DNA of 64,000 nt from Halostagnicola kamekurae (GCF_900116205.1 NZ_FOZS01000002.1:248001-312000); one strand, 5' to 3'; counted from the first letter of the stretch, positions 44,003-52,673 are shown. Program-made: numbers and translations. Notes: generated by a model from the sequence alone, not told the origin.

Positions 44003-44742
44003 GGCACAGTCTAGTTTTGCACCTCCTCAATCGGCGTCTTTCCATCCAGAGCTTGGTGCGGTCTCTGGCGGTTGTAGTAGTGTATGAATTGTTCAAGCCA
44101 TTCGTGTGTACTCGTCCGACTGCCCACCCACGAGTTGTGGAAGCGATCGATCCGCATTTTGAGGGTGTGAAACCACTTTTCGATGAGGTTTCGCTCGGTG
44201 TAGTTGACCTGACCGCTCAATCCCAATCGAGCAAGGGCAGTCCGGTAGCCGAACTGATCCACGAGAAATACGGTGTCGGAGAGATCGTATTTCTTGTCGA
44301 GTCGATGCAGAAACGCAGCTGCCGGATCGGTGCCATGTCGACCAAACAACGCGACATCGAGAATCAGCTTCGTCTCGGTGTCTATTGCAGCGTACAACCA
44401 AGACCACCCGCCGTTGATCTTGACAGCAGTCTCGTCAACCGCGACCCGCTTCGGCTGCGCCTCAGGCGGGTGGCACTCGCTATCAGCCAGCCGATGCACC
44501 CAATTCCAAACCGCTCCATGCGAGCGTTCAACGCCTAATTCCGCCAAGGTTGTAGTTGTCTCGCGGGGCGAACAACCGGTCTGATGGAGGCGGACGGAGA
44601 ACGCCCTGATGGGCGTCGCCGTCCGCTCCCAAGATTCTTCTAAATCCGGGTCATAGCACTCGCTGAGCAGGTCTGCGAGCATTCTAGTCCAATTCACTCA
44701 ACGACCTGCTCGTTCCTCAAACTGGCTCAACTAGACAGTGCC
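44003..44742 (-). mobile_element. IS6-family insertion sequence, copy B
   Basis: A 740-bp element with 14-bp terminal inverted repeats (13/14 match: GGCACAGTCTAGTT at 44003-44016, complement of GGCACTGTCTAGTT at 44729-44742). It is in the same orientation as copy A and clearly related to it, with transposases about 85 percent alike by eye, so they are not fresh duplicates. The right flank is ccttgacg (44743-44750). Confidence 0.9.
44011..44697 (-). CDS. IS6-family transposase (copy B), altered N-terminus
   Basis: A 228-residue IS6 transposase with the DDE residues in place (VAVDETAVKING, FLVDQFGYRTALA, RNLIEKWFHTLKMR). Compared with copy A, two single-base insertions around 44683-44700 put the first codons out of frame, so translation can only begin at a GTG (44697) or the following ATG (MLADLL). 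The catalytic part is intact; activity may or may not be retained. Confidence 0.82.
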   Translation of the reverse strand: MNWTRMLADLLSECYDPDLEESWERTATPIRAFSVRLHQTGCSPRETTTTLAELGVERSHGAVWNWVHRLADSECHPPEAQPKRVAVDETAVKINGGWSWLYAAIDTETKLILDVALFGRHGTDPAAAFLHRLDKKYDLSDTVFLVDQFGYRTALARLGLSGQVNYTERNLIEKWFHTLKMRIDRFHNSWVGSRTSTHEWLEQFIHYYNRQRPHQALDGKTPIEEVQN

Positions 44743-44872
44743 CCTTGACGAAATTGATCACGTAGCGAACATCGATACGTTCCTTTACAAAGCCACGCGC
44801 GCAGCAAGCTATGGCGATCTCACCGAAACAAAACTCGGTCTCATCGGGATCAGCACCATTCGATCAGAATAG
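44743..44872 (+). pseudogene. Orc1/Cdc6 Walker B/sensor 1 fragment (piece 2)
   Basis: The plus strand reads LDEIDHVANIDTFLYKATRAA, then SYGDLTETKLGLIGIST, and runs into a stop at 44870-44872 a few codons later. The DEID Walker B box and the LIGIS sensor-1 strand identify Orc1/Cdc6. It continues in frame from the inverted piece at 43875-44002 and would continue into the GENLSSDIRS piece at 41989. It has no start codon or Walker A. Confidence 0.87.
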
Positions 44873-44922
44873 AAGAGGGTAGCGAGACGGAAAGCGGTGG
44901 CCAGGGAAGGCGTTCGGCCCAC

Positions 44923-45102
44923 TCAACTCCACAGCTTCGTCGCGTCGACGACGGCGAGTCCGTCCTCGGCTTCGACCTCGCAGATTCGACCGACGAGGTG
45001 TGCCTTGCAGTAGTACTCGACGGTTTCGATTCCCGTGTCGTTGTTCCGTATCACGAGTTGACACGCGTCGTCCTTCGAGCAATCTGCGGAACGCTCGCAC
45101 AT
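44923..45102 (-). CDS. 59-residue cysteine-rich small protein
   Basis: The ATG at 45102 opens a 59-residue frame: MCERSADCSKDDACQLVIRN, a middle NDTGIETVEYYCKAHLVGRI, and C-terminal VEAEDGLAVVDATKLWS. Cys at 2, 8, 14, a C-x2-H pair (YYCKAHL) and a further Cys could form a small zinc site. The frame is open upstream, but that part is basic and not haloarchaeal in character. Typical high-GC chromosomal gene at the right edge of the island. Function unknown. Confidence 0.6.
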   Translation of the reverse strand: MCERSADCSKDDACQLVIRNNDTGIETVEYYCKAHLVGRICEVEAEDGLAVVDATKLWS

Positions 45103-45490
45103 ACGTGTTGGAGGTGATAATCCGCTCGTCAATAAGATGTTGTCGGTGGTCAGCCTCCGACAATTCATATGGGGGCCGATACCACGTAGCGCCGCTCGTC
45201 GAGCGGTCGGCTCACCGAGCCCGTTGCGAGCGACATCGTTCGAACGATCAGTTCTATCGGCGTCTCGAGCGCTGCGTCTGGGTTTCGGAGCCGTCTCGCG
45301 GTCGTATGTCCTCGATCGAACGCGACGCGGTGTCCCCGTCTCCCGTTCGACGTCGGGACCGTCGCTCCAGATGTATAATCCGAGAATCACGTTTTTCGGT
45401 TCGATAGCAATCTCGCTCGTGAGTACTGTTTGAATAATCCGTGGAGTATTTATTATTCGATCCTCAATAGCAGACTACCGCATACGGAGG
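45103..45490. other. Intergenic region without supportable gene
   Basis: About 390 bases. Overlapping frames on both strands have arginine-rich translations and no motifs. AT-rich sequence at 45430-45480 probably holds the promoter for the Lrp-type gene. Confidence 0.5.
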
Positions 45491-45569
45491 ATGAGTACCC
45501 ATCGCTAGTCACCGCCCCGACTCCGGATACCGCCTCGACGAGATCGATCGCCGGATCATCTACGCGCTG

Positions 45570-46304
45570 ATGGCCGACGCGCGAAACACCTCCGCTCCCA
45601 TGATCGCCGAAGAGGTGAGCGTTTCGCCGGCCACGATCCGCAATCGCATCGACCAGCTCGAGGACCACGGGATCATCCGGGACTATCACACGTCGGTCGA
45701 TTTCGAGCGGGCGGAGGGAGGGTTGACGACGCTCTTTCAGTGTAACGTCTCCGTCGAAAACCGCGAAGCGATCGCACAGCAGGTGAGCGCGATTCCCGGC
45801 GTGATCAACGTTCGGAAGCTGATGACCGGCAGACGGAACCTCCACGTCGTCGCCGTCGGAGCCGATACGCAGTCGCTCGAGCGGATCGGTCGCGCGCTGT
45901 CGGAACTCGGCGCGGAGATCGAGGACGAGGACCTCGTTCAAGACGAGATCTCTCGCCCGTACACGCCCTACGGGCCCGACGAGACGGCGACCGACCCGAC
46001 GCCGACGGACGTGATCAGCCTGACCGGCGATGCGAACGTCGTCGAAGTCACCGTCAGTTCGGACTCCGAAATCCGCGGCTACACGCTCGAGGAAGCGGGC
46101 AGTCGCGGCGTCCTCCCCGACGACCTCCTCATCGTCGCGATCGAACGCGACGGCACCGTCTTGACCCCTCGCGGCGAGACGACGATCCGCGCGGACGACG
46201 TCGTCACCGTCCTGTCGCGCGACGGTATCGACGACCGGACACTGCACAGTTTCCGACCGCCCGCAGCCGAGCCCGTCTCGGACTCGGAACCGATCGATCC
46301 GTAA
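45570..46304 (+). CDS. Lrp/AsnC-type regulator with C-terminal TrkA_C domain (5' end apparently frameshifted)
   Basis: 244 residues from the first in-frame ATG. The wHTH (SAPMIAEEVSVSPATIRNRIDQLEDHGIIRDYHTSVDF) is followed by an Lrp-like ligand-binding fold (FQCNVSVENREAIAQQVSAIPGVINVRKLMTGRRNLHVVAVGAD) and, from about residue 160, a TrkA_C/RCK_C domain (VVEVTVSSDSEIRGYTLEEAGSRGVLPDDLLIVAIERDG). The frame upstream of this ATG also encodes the missing first helix (YRLDEIDRRIIYALMADAR) but has no start codon. An ATG at 45491 in another frame would fit if one T near 45506 were absent. Likely senses an amino acid or nucleotide. Confidence 0.85.
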   Translation: MADARNTSAPMIAEEVSVSPATIRNRIDQLEDHGIIRDYHTSVDFERAEGGLTTLFQCNVSVENREAIAQQVSAIPGVINVRKLMTGRRNLHVVAVGADTQSLERIGRALSELGAEIEDEDLVQDEISRPYTPYGPDETATDPTPTDVISLTGDANVVEVTVSSDSEIRGYTLEEAGSRGVLPDDLLIVAIERDGTVLTPRGETTIRADDVVTVLSRDGIDDRTLHSFRPPAAEPVSDSEPIDP

Positions 46305-46459
46305 TGAGTCTCAAAGACGTTCTCACCGGATTGCTGACCGACGACGGCCCGCACTACGAGTGTCGCAACTGCGGAACGACTCTCGAGGACGCCGAGGACA
46401 GCTGCCCGAACTGCGACTCGAGCGAAATCGCGACCTACGAGTTCGATTCGGATTCGTGA
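46304..46459 (+). CDS. 51-residue zinc-ribbon protein
   Basis: The ATG at 46304 shares a base with the Lrp-type stop codon. The 51-residue product has an amphipathic start (MSLKDVLTGLL) and a rubrerythrin/RPB-like ribbon (YECRNCGTTLEDAEDSCPNCDSSEIATYEF) with two CxxC knuckles. It is clearly translated together with the upstream regulator. It may act as its partner; the function is unknown. Confidence 0.75.
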   Translation: MSLKDVLTGLLTDDGPHYECRNCGTTLEDAEDSCPNCDSSEIATYEFDSDS

Positions 46460-46610
46460 GCGTCGTTTCGAGCGAGTCCGGGTACTCTGCCGTCTTCGGA
46501 CGCGCGAGTGCGTACTGTTTGCTTCCGGGAACGCGGACTGTTTGTTTCCGACGGGTGCGGCTTACGAGCGGATACCTGGGCGACGTAGTCAAGCCCTGAC
46601 AACCGTCTCT

Positions 46611-46799
46611 TCACAGAAGCAGGGCGACGATCGCGAGGACGACGAAGAGCAACACGAAGATGCGGGCGATCTCCATCGAGATCCCGGCGACGCCGCGCGC
46701 GCCGACGGCGGCCGCGACGATCGCGAGGACGAAAAAGAGGATCGCCCAGTACAGGAATCCGCCGCCGCCGATCTGCAGGGGGGTCGCTACGTCGAACAT
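46611..46799 (-). CDS. DUF1328-type small membrane protein
   Basis: A 62-residue protein with two hydrophobic helices separated by a glycine-rich turn: [52 protein letters not shown]. The pattern ([19 protein letters not shown]/RGVAGxSxxIAxIxFxxF) is the DUF1328 (YtjA) signature, usually a small membrane peptide of unknown role. The ATG at 46799 gives the family length. Confidence 0.88.
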   Translation of the reverse strand: MFDVATPLQIGGGGFLYWAILFFVLAIVAAAVGARGVAGISMEIARIFVLLFVVLAIVALLL

Positions 46800-46912
46800 A
46801 GCCGGTGCTCTGGCTGCAGCGAACATAAACTGTGACGACCGTCCCGAACCGTTCCGCTCGCTAACTCGCAACTACGACCGAGTAAGCCGCGCTTCACCGG
46901 TCGTCGGACTCC

Positions 46913-48793
46913 CTAATCGTCGCCGAAGAACGCCCGACAGAGTTTGGCCTCGGCGTTCCGGAGGTGCTCGTGAAACGTCGGACGGGAGACGCCCATGGAT
47001 TCGGCGAGTTCCTCCCCAGTCGCGGGCCGGGGCCACTCGAAGTACCCGCCCAGGTACGCCCGCTGGAGCGCGGCGAACTGGCGTTCGGTGAGTTCCTCCT
47101 CGAGTCGACCGACGAACTCCGCCCGCGTTTCGGTGTCGGGCTCTCGGTGGTGGAACGAGCGAATGTCCGTCCCGTCGTAACGCGCCTCGATTGCCTCGAT
47201 AATCGATCGGACGTCGGCCGATCGCGGAATCTCGAGCGTGAGTCGCGCCCGCCCGTCCTCGGCCGTGATCGCCTGCGTTCGAACCCCGCGATCGGAGAGC
47301 CACGCGACGACGTTCGTCTCTGTGGTCAGTTCCACCAGGCAGTCGCCGTCGCGTTCGACCAGCACCTCGAGGTCGACGCCGTCGACCGGGGCCGCCGAAT
47401 CGGCGAGAGTCGCCGCGAACTCCGTCGAGTCGTCTGCCGACGCATCCGTCGCCGTAAACAACGAGGCGGTTTCCGCGCCCGTTCGATGGACGGACCGTCG
47501 ATACTCGAGCCGACAGTTCGCGGCCTGCGCGACGGCGATCGGAGCGGCCGCGTCGTCCGCGATCTCGACGTCGACGGCGACAACGGCGTCGGTCGCGAGC
47601 ATTCGGCTGGTTTCGCGGGCGTTGATACCGCTCGCCGCCGCGCGAGCGAGCGCCGAAAGGATGACCGTTTCTCGTTCGTCGAACGCCCGATCTGCGTCGG
47701 ATAGGACGGTCAACACGCCGTATTCGATGTCGTTGTAAAACAGCGGGAATGCGGCCACCGCCGACTCGTCGACCGTCCCGGTCGCGACGGCCGTCGTCTC
47801 GAGTGTCTCCGCCGCGGGGTGGTCGTCGTCAGGGCTGAGCTCGTCGAACGCGTCGCCCGCGGCGGTCCGAACGTCGATCTCTCGAGTCGCGGGATTTCGT
47901 TCGCCGATCCACGCGCTCTCGTAGTCCGATTCCTCGACGATCCGGTCGCAGACGGCGGCCTCCAGCTCGCTGCGCGTTTTCGAGCCGACGACGGCGTCGG
48001 TGACGTCCTGGATCAGCCCCTCGACGCGCGCGAGCGTGTACTCGAGCTCCTCGGTTCGGCGCTCGGCCTCGAGTTCGGCCTCCTTGCGGGCGGTGACGTC
48101 GTTCTGGAACCCGACGTAGTTGGCGAGCTCGCCCCGGTCGTCGTAGACCGGTGCGATGGTGACTTCGTTCCAGAACTCCGTGCCGTCCTCGCGGTAGTTC
48201 CTGAGTTCGACGGTGACCGGTCGCTCCTCGTCGATCGCGGCCCGCATCTCGGCGACGGCCTCCGGGCTCGAGTCCGGTCCCTGTAGAAAGCGACAGTTCT
48301 GACCGACGATGTCCTCGAACGCGTAGCCGGTGAGTTCCTGGTAGGTGTCGTTGACGTAGACGAGCGGGTTGTCCGCGCGCGACGGATCGGAGATCGTCAC
48401 GCCGACCGGGGCCTCGTTGACCGCGCGGGCTTTGACGGCCCTGTCCCCCGCCGGATCGTTCGTTCCGTTTCTTTCTGTGAACACGATCGTCGTACCGTCG
48501 ACCCCGCGGTGAACGCGCGCGTCGTAGCGTCCGTGCTCGAGTTCGACCGTTCGAACCGTTCCGACCGTCGTCTCGCCGATCGCGTCGCCGAGCCGATCCC
48601 AATTCGCCTCGAACGTGTCTTTCCCACCGTCGGCGTCCGTGAGCGCGAACGCCTCGCGAGCGGCCGCGTTCGCGTAGGTGATCGCCCCGTCAGTTATCAA
48701 CACTACCGGATCGACGACGTGCTCGAGCGCCGCCGGCGCGTTCGATGCCGAATCGGCGTCCCCGTCGCTCAGTTCCGTGTCGATCGTTCCCAT
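46913..48793 (-). CDS. PAS-GAF Bat-type HTH_10 transcriptional regulator
   Basis: A 626-residue multidomain regulator. A first PAS-like module is at about residues 25-110. A second PAS resembles LOV-type sensors (AVNEAPVGVTISDPSRADNPLVYVNDTYQELTGYAFEDIVGQNCRFLQGPDSSPEAVAEMR), with the GQNCRFLQG motif that carries the flavin-adduct cysteine in LOV domains; a PAC segment and coiled coil follow. Then come a GAF domain, the bacterio-opsin-activator linker domain, and the C-terminal HTH_10 (LTERQFAALQRAYLGGYFEWPRPATGEELAESMGVSRPTFHEHLRNAEAKL). Targets unknown; light or redox control is plausible. ATG at 48793. Confidence 0.9.
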   Translation of the reverse strand: MGTIDTELSDGDADSASNAPAALEHVVDPVVLITDGAITYANAAAREAFALTDADGGKDTFEANWDRLGDAIGETTVGTVRTVELEHGRYDARVHRGVDGTTIVFTERNGTNDPAGDRAVKARAVNEAPVGVTISDPSRADNPLVYVNDTYQELTGYAFEDIVGQNCRFLQGPDSSPEAVAEMRAAIDEERPVTVELRNYREDGTEFWNEVTIAPVYDDRGELANYVGFQNDVTARKEAELEAERRTEELEYTLARVEGLIQDVTDAVVGSKTRSELEAAVCDRIVEESDYESAWIGERNPATREIDVRTAAGDAFDELSPDDDHPAAETLETTAVATGTVDESAVAAFPLFYNDIEYGVLTVLSDADRAFDERETVILSALARAAASGINARETSRMLATDAVVAVDVEIADDAAAPIAVAQAANCRLEYRRSVHRTGAETASLFTATDASADDSTEFAATLADSAAPVDGVDLEVLVERDGDCLVELTTETNVVAWLSDRGVRTQAITAEDGRARLTLEIPRSADVRSIIEAIEARYDGTDIRSFHHREPDTETRAEFVGRLEEELTERQFAALQRAYLGGYFEWPRPATGEELAESMGVSRPTFHEHLRNAEAKLCRAFFGDD

Positions 48794-48947
48794 AACCCTA
48801 CGTACGTAGGCAGCATTATGAACTATTCCTTCGTAGCTCGTGAAGTACCCGCTCGAACTCGAGCCGTCGGATACGACCATCGCGATCGTTCGGGACTATG
48901 GTAGTCGCACCCACGGATTTATCACGATCGATGTTGTACAATATCGT

Positions 48948-49142
48948 ATGTCCGCACAACGAAGTCGCTTCCCGTTCGATCGGCTTCGAGAGAAGCTAGA
49001 CGACACCGAACTGCGCTGTCGCCAGTGTGGGTACGTCGATTCGGACGGCGGGTGGCGCGTGCGCACGAGCGGTGATCGGGTCTCCTACCGGCACGTTTGC
49101 CCGTCCTGTAACGCGATCGAAACGCGGGAACTTCGACTGTAG
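48948..49142 (+). CDS. 64-residue zinc-finger protein (HVO_0649-like)
   Basis: A 64-residue protein: basic helix (MSAQRSRFPFDRLREKLDDT), then a ribbon with CRQC and CPSC knuckles (ELRCRQCGYVDSDGGWRVRTSGDRVSYRHVCPSCNAIETRELRL). This agrees with the conserved HVO_0649 small zinc-finger family as I remember it. It is divergent from the PAS-GAF regulator, with AT-rich promoter sequence before it. The molecular role is unknown. Confidence 0.8.
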   Translation: MSAQRSRFPFDRLREKLDDTELRCRQCGYVDSDGGWRVRTSGDRVSYRHVCPSCNAIETRELRL

Positions 49143-49264
49143 CGGGTCGATTTCACCAGACGGCGAATCTACCGCCTCGGATCCAAACGTTCCCGAACCG
49201 CTCGAGCGGCGGCGACGCGAGCGGCAACGAAGGCGCTTTAGGCGTCCGACCGCTTGACCCGACA

Positions 49265-50344
49265 ATGAGTACTCCCACGCCCGAGGTCTACGAGCAGGGC
49301 AAGGGCATGGACGCCCACAATCAGGTGATGCGGGGGATACGCGCCGAGAAGGAAGCGAGTTACGACCCGCACCAACCGACCCGCGTCTGGCTCGATGAGG
49401 ACAACACGCCCGACGGCGTCAAGACGAGCCTGACGATCATCCTGAACACCGGCGGCTGTCGCTGGGCCCGCGCCGGCGGCTGTACGATGTGTGGCTATGT
49501 CGCCGAGAGCGTCGACGGCGGTTCGGTCCCCCACGACGCGCTGATGGACCAGATCGACGTCTGCCTCGAGCACGAAGCCGAGAATTCCGACGAACCCGCC
49601 GACCTCATCAAGATCTACACCTCCGGGTCGTTCCTCGACGAGCGCGAGGTCGGCGCGGAAAGCCGCCGCGCCATCGCCGAGACCTTCGGCGACCGCGAGC
49701 GCATCGTCCTCGAGTCGCTGCCGGATTTCGTCGACCGCGAGAAACTCACCGACTTCACCGAGGAAGGACTCCAGACCGATATCGCGATCGGCCTCGAGAC
49801 CGCCACGGATCGGGTTCGTCACGACTGCGTGAACAAGTACTTCGACTTCGCGGACTTCGAGGACGCCTGCGCCACCGCGGCCGACGTCGAGAACGCGGGG
49901 ATCAAGGCCTACCTGCTGATGAAACCGCCGTTCCTCGCGGAATCCGAAGCCGTCGAGGACATGATCTCCTCGATCGAACGCTGTGCGGACGTTCCGGGCT
50001 GTCACACCGTCTCGATGAACCCGTGTAACGTCCAGCGCTACACCATGGTCGACGAACTCCACTTCAGGGACGGCTACCGACCGCCGTGGCTCTGGTCGGT
50101 CGCCCACGTCCTCGAGGAAACCGCCGACGTCGACGCCATCGTCGTCTCGGACCCCGTCGGGCACGGCTCCGACCGCGGCGCGCACAACTGCAAAGAGTGC
50201 GACGATCTGGTCCAGAAGGCGATCAAGGACTTCGACCTCCGGCAGGACCCCTCGGTCTTCGAGCAGGTCAGCTGCGAGTGCGAAGCGACCTGGGAGGCCG
50301 TGATGGACCTCGAGCGGGGCTACAACCAGCCGCTGACGCGGTAA
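49265..50344 (+). CDS. Archaeosine synthase radical-SAM subunit RaSEA
   Basis: A 359-residue radical-SAM protein. The cluster motif is GGCRWARAGGCTMCGY (C-x7-C-x2-C spacing), preceded by VKTSLTIILNTGGC. Later blocks KIYTSGSFLDEREVG, DIAIGLETATDRVRHDCVNK, KAYLLMKPPFLAESEAVEDM and MNPCNVQRYTMVDELHFRDGYRPPWLW are characteristic of the family formerly called Elp3-like, now RaSEA. It works with ArcS to turn the lysine adduct of preQ0-tRNA into archaeosine at G15. ArcS is not in this window. Confidence 0.9.
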   Translation: MSTPTPEVYEQGKGMDAHNQVMRGIRAEKEASYDPHQPTRVWLDEDNTPDGVKTSLTIILNTGGCRWARAGGCTMCGYVAESVDGGSVPHDALMDQIDVCLEHEAENSDEPADLIKIYTSGSFLDEREVGAESRRAIAETFGDRERIVLESLPDFVDREKLTDFTEEGLQTDIAIGLETATDRVRHDCVNKYFDFADFEDACATAADVENAGIKAYLLMKPPFLAESEAVEDMISSIERCADVPGCHTVSMNPCNVQRYTMVDELHFRDGYRPPWLWSVAHVLEETADVDAIVVSDPVGHGSDRGAHNCKECDDLVQKAIKDFDLRQDPSVFEQVSCECEATWEAVMDLERGYNQPLTR

Positions 50345-50363
50345 CGGCTCGACGGCAGTACGC

Positions 50364-52673
50364 CTAGGCGCCCACTTCTTTCGGATCTCGATCCCAGTGG
50401 CGGTGCGCTGCGATCGCGTCGACGAACGCCTCGCTGGCCCCTTCGAGATCCGCCCCATTGGGGGCCATCACGACTCCCCGATCCGTGACGACGCCTTCTC
50501 TGTCGTTCGCCACGTTGATTCCCGGCAATTCGACGGCCTCGAGCAGTTCGGTGCCCTCGCCGGCAGCGGCGATCGGTTTCTTGTGCTTGAACATCTCCGC
50601 GACGAAGTGTTTGGCAGTTCCTTGCTCGACGAGCGCATCGACGCTCCCTTCGCCGCCGGGGACGTAGACCGCGTCGAACAGCACGGACTCGGTCGTTCCG
50701 TGGCTCTCGTCGGCGTCGACCGTCTCACCGTTTGCCGCCTCGACGTCGCCGAGGAGTTTCGAGACGATCTCGACACGTGCGCCCTCGTCCTCGAGCGTCG
50801 ATTGGATAGTCTCGAGGTGGTCGGCGTCGTACCCGTCGTCAACGAGCACGGCTACCTTCCGCGTCTCGATGGTATCTCGCGTCCGGTTTAGCATGCTCAG
50901 CGACGGATCCTCGTCGTCGTGGTCCGGAATTTCGTCCCCGGGTTCTTCGGGTGGTTCGACGCCGATCCCTTCGGCGACCCGCGTGGCGAACTCGTGGTCG
51001 ACGTTGTTGAAGAGGTCGTAGACCGTCCGCTCGCGGATTTCCATGCGATCGACCTTCCCGAGTTCGAAGTGGGCAGCTTCGACGATGTTCTGTTTTTCCG
51101 TTTCGGTCATGCTGTTCCAGAACAGCCGCGCCTGCGAGAAGTGCTCCTCGAAGCTCTCGGATCGGTTGCGGATCTTTCGCCCGTCGATCTTTTCGGCGAA
51201 GTGCTCGTAGCCCCCCTCCTCTTCGGGCACCTCCTCGGGATAGTCGTCGCCGATCGAGTTGGGTTTGTACGACGCTTTGCCCGTATTGATCTCCTGGCGC
51301 ATGAACCCGGCCCGCTGGTTGTTGTGCCGTTCTGTGACCGGCCGGTTGATCGGGATCTCGTCCCAGTTGGCGCTGTTGAAGCGGTTGAGCTGGGTGTCCT
51401 GATACGAAAAGAGTCGGCCCTGCAGAAGCGGGTCGTTGGTGAAGTCGATTCCCGGGACGACGTTACCGGGGTGGAACGCGACCTGTTCGACCTCGGCGAA
51501 GAAGTTGTCCGGTCGCTCGTTCAGGACCATCTTCCCGATCGGTCTGACCGGAACCTCCGTCTCGGGGATGATTTTCGTCGGATCGAGCAGGTCGAAGTCG
51601 AACTGATCCGCCTCGTCCTCCTCGACGATCTGGACGCCGAGTTCCCACTCGGGTTCGTAGCCTTCGTCGATGACCTCGTAGAGCCCCTCGCGATTGAAGT
51701 CAGGATTCTTGCCCGCGATCTTCTGGGTTTCGTCCCAGACGAGCTGATTTGTGCCGAGTTTCGGTTCCCAGTGGAACTTGACGAAGACAGACTCGCCGTC
51801 CTCGTTGACGAACCGGAACGTGTGAACGCCGAAGCCTTGCATCATCCGGAAAGATCGGGGGAGCGCCCGCCCGGAGAGCAGCCACATGAGCATGTGCGTG
51901 ATTTCGGGCTTCAGCGAGGCGAAGTCCCAGAAGGTGTCGTGAGCGGAGGCCGCCTGCGGGATCGCGTCGTCGGGTTCGGACTTGATCGCGTGGACCAGGT
52001 CGGGGAACTCCATCGCGTCCTGAATGAAGAAGACCGGCATGTTGTTGCCCACGAGATCCCAGTTACCCTCCTCCGTGTAGAACTTGGTCGCGAAGCCACG
52101 AACGTCCCGTACCGTGTCCGCGGAGCCTCGAGAGCCGACGACCGTCGAGAATCGGGTGAACACGGGCGTCTTCCGGTCGGAATCTTGCAGGAACGACGCC
52201 TTCGTTAGCTCCGAGATGTCGTCGTACTCCCCGAGATCCGGATCTTCGTAGGGCTGGTAGTAGCCGTGTGCGCCCGTGCCGCGGGCGTGGACGACCCGTT
52301 CGGGGATCGACTCGTGGTCGAACTGGGTCATCTTCTCCCGGAAGTGAAAGTCCTCCATGATCGTCGGCCCGCGCTCGCTCGCCTTCAGCGAGTTGTCGGT
52401 GTCCGTGATCTTGACGCCATGGTCGGAGGTCAGCTGCTCGCCCTCCGGGTTCTCCCGGACCTCCTCGAGCTGGTCCTGTTTGCTCTCTCCGTCGACTTCG
52501 CCGCCGGCGTCATCGCTCGTTCCGGTCTGTCCGGACTCCGTCTCGTCGTCGGAACCGCCGTCGGTCATCTCCGCTGGGCTCGACCCGTCGGCCGATTCTT
52601 CTCGGCTCGATTCGGTCTCGTTCGCGTTCGATGGCTCCGCCTCGATATCGTCGCTCGAATCGTGTTCTGACAT
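50364..52673 (-). CDS. katE: Large-subunit heme catalase (KatE type) with C-terminal DJ-1/PfpI-like domain
   Basis: A 769-residue clade 2 catalase. Residues 1 to about 105 are a disordered acidic Ser/Asp/Glu tail. The catalase core follows with the distal His in [20 protein letters not shown], the Asn in [22 protein letters not shown], and the proximal Tyr in [13 protein letters not shown]. From about residue 600 a flavodoxin/DJ-1-like domain ([35 protein letters not shown]) is present, as in HPII. It decomposes hydrogen peroxide. The ATG at 52673 is chosen (MSEHDSSDD); the upstream 36 codons look non-coding. Confidence 0.95.
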   Translation of the reverse strand: MSEHDSSDDIEAEPSNANETESSREESADGSSPAEMTDGGSDDETESGQTGTSDDAGGEVDGESKQDQLEEVRENPEGEQLTSDHGVKITDTDNSLKASERGPTIMEDFHFREKMTQFDHESIPERVVHARGTGAHGYYQPYEDPDLGEYDDISELTKASFLQDSDRKTPVFTRFSTVVGSRGSADTVRDVRGFATKFYTEEGNWDLVGNNMPVFFIQDAMEFPDLVHAIKSEPDDAIPQAASAHDTFWDFASLKPEITHMLMWLLSGRALPRSFRMMQGFGVHTFRFVNEDGESVFVKFHWEPKLGTNQLVWDETQKIAGKNPDFNREGLYEVIDEGYEPEWELGVQIVEEDEADQFDFDLLDPTKIIPETEVPVRPIGKMVLNERPDNFFAEVEQVAFHPGNVVPGIDFTNDPLLQGRLFSYQDTQLNRFNSANWDEIPINRPVTERHNNQRAGFMRQEINTGKASYKPNSIGDDYPEEVPEEEGGYEHFAEKIDGRKIRNRSESFEEHFSQARLFWNSMTETEKQNIVEAAHFELGKVDRMEIRERTVYDLFNNVDHEFATRVAEGIGVEPPEEPGDEIPDHDDEDPSLSMLNRTRDTIETRKVAVLVDDGYDADHLETIQSTLEDEGARVEIVSKLLGDVEAANGETVDADESHGTTESVLFDAVYVPGGEGSVDALVEQGTAKHFVAEMFKHKKPIAAAGEGTELLEAVELPGINVANDREGVVTDRGVVMAPNGADLEGASEAFVDAIAAHRHWDRDPKEVGA

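Noticed and set aside
41989-44872. An active replication origin next to the Orc pieces
   Set aside because: The initiator gene is broken and lacks Walker A, and no repeated origin-recognition-box-like motifs were found in the surrounding DNA.
45137-45433. A 98-codon plus-strand ORF in the spacer left of the Lrp-type gene
   Set aside because: Arg/Ser-rich shadow-like translation overlapping the 5' side of the small Cys-rich gene's upstream region; no supporting motif.
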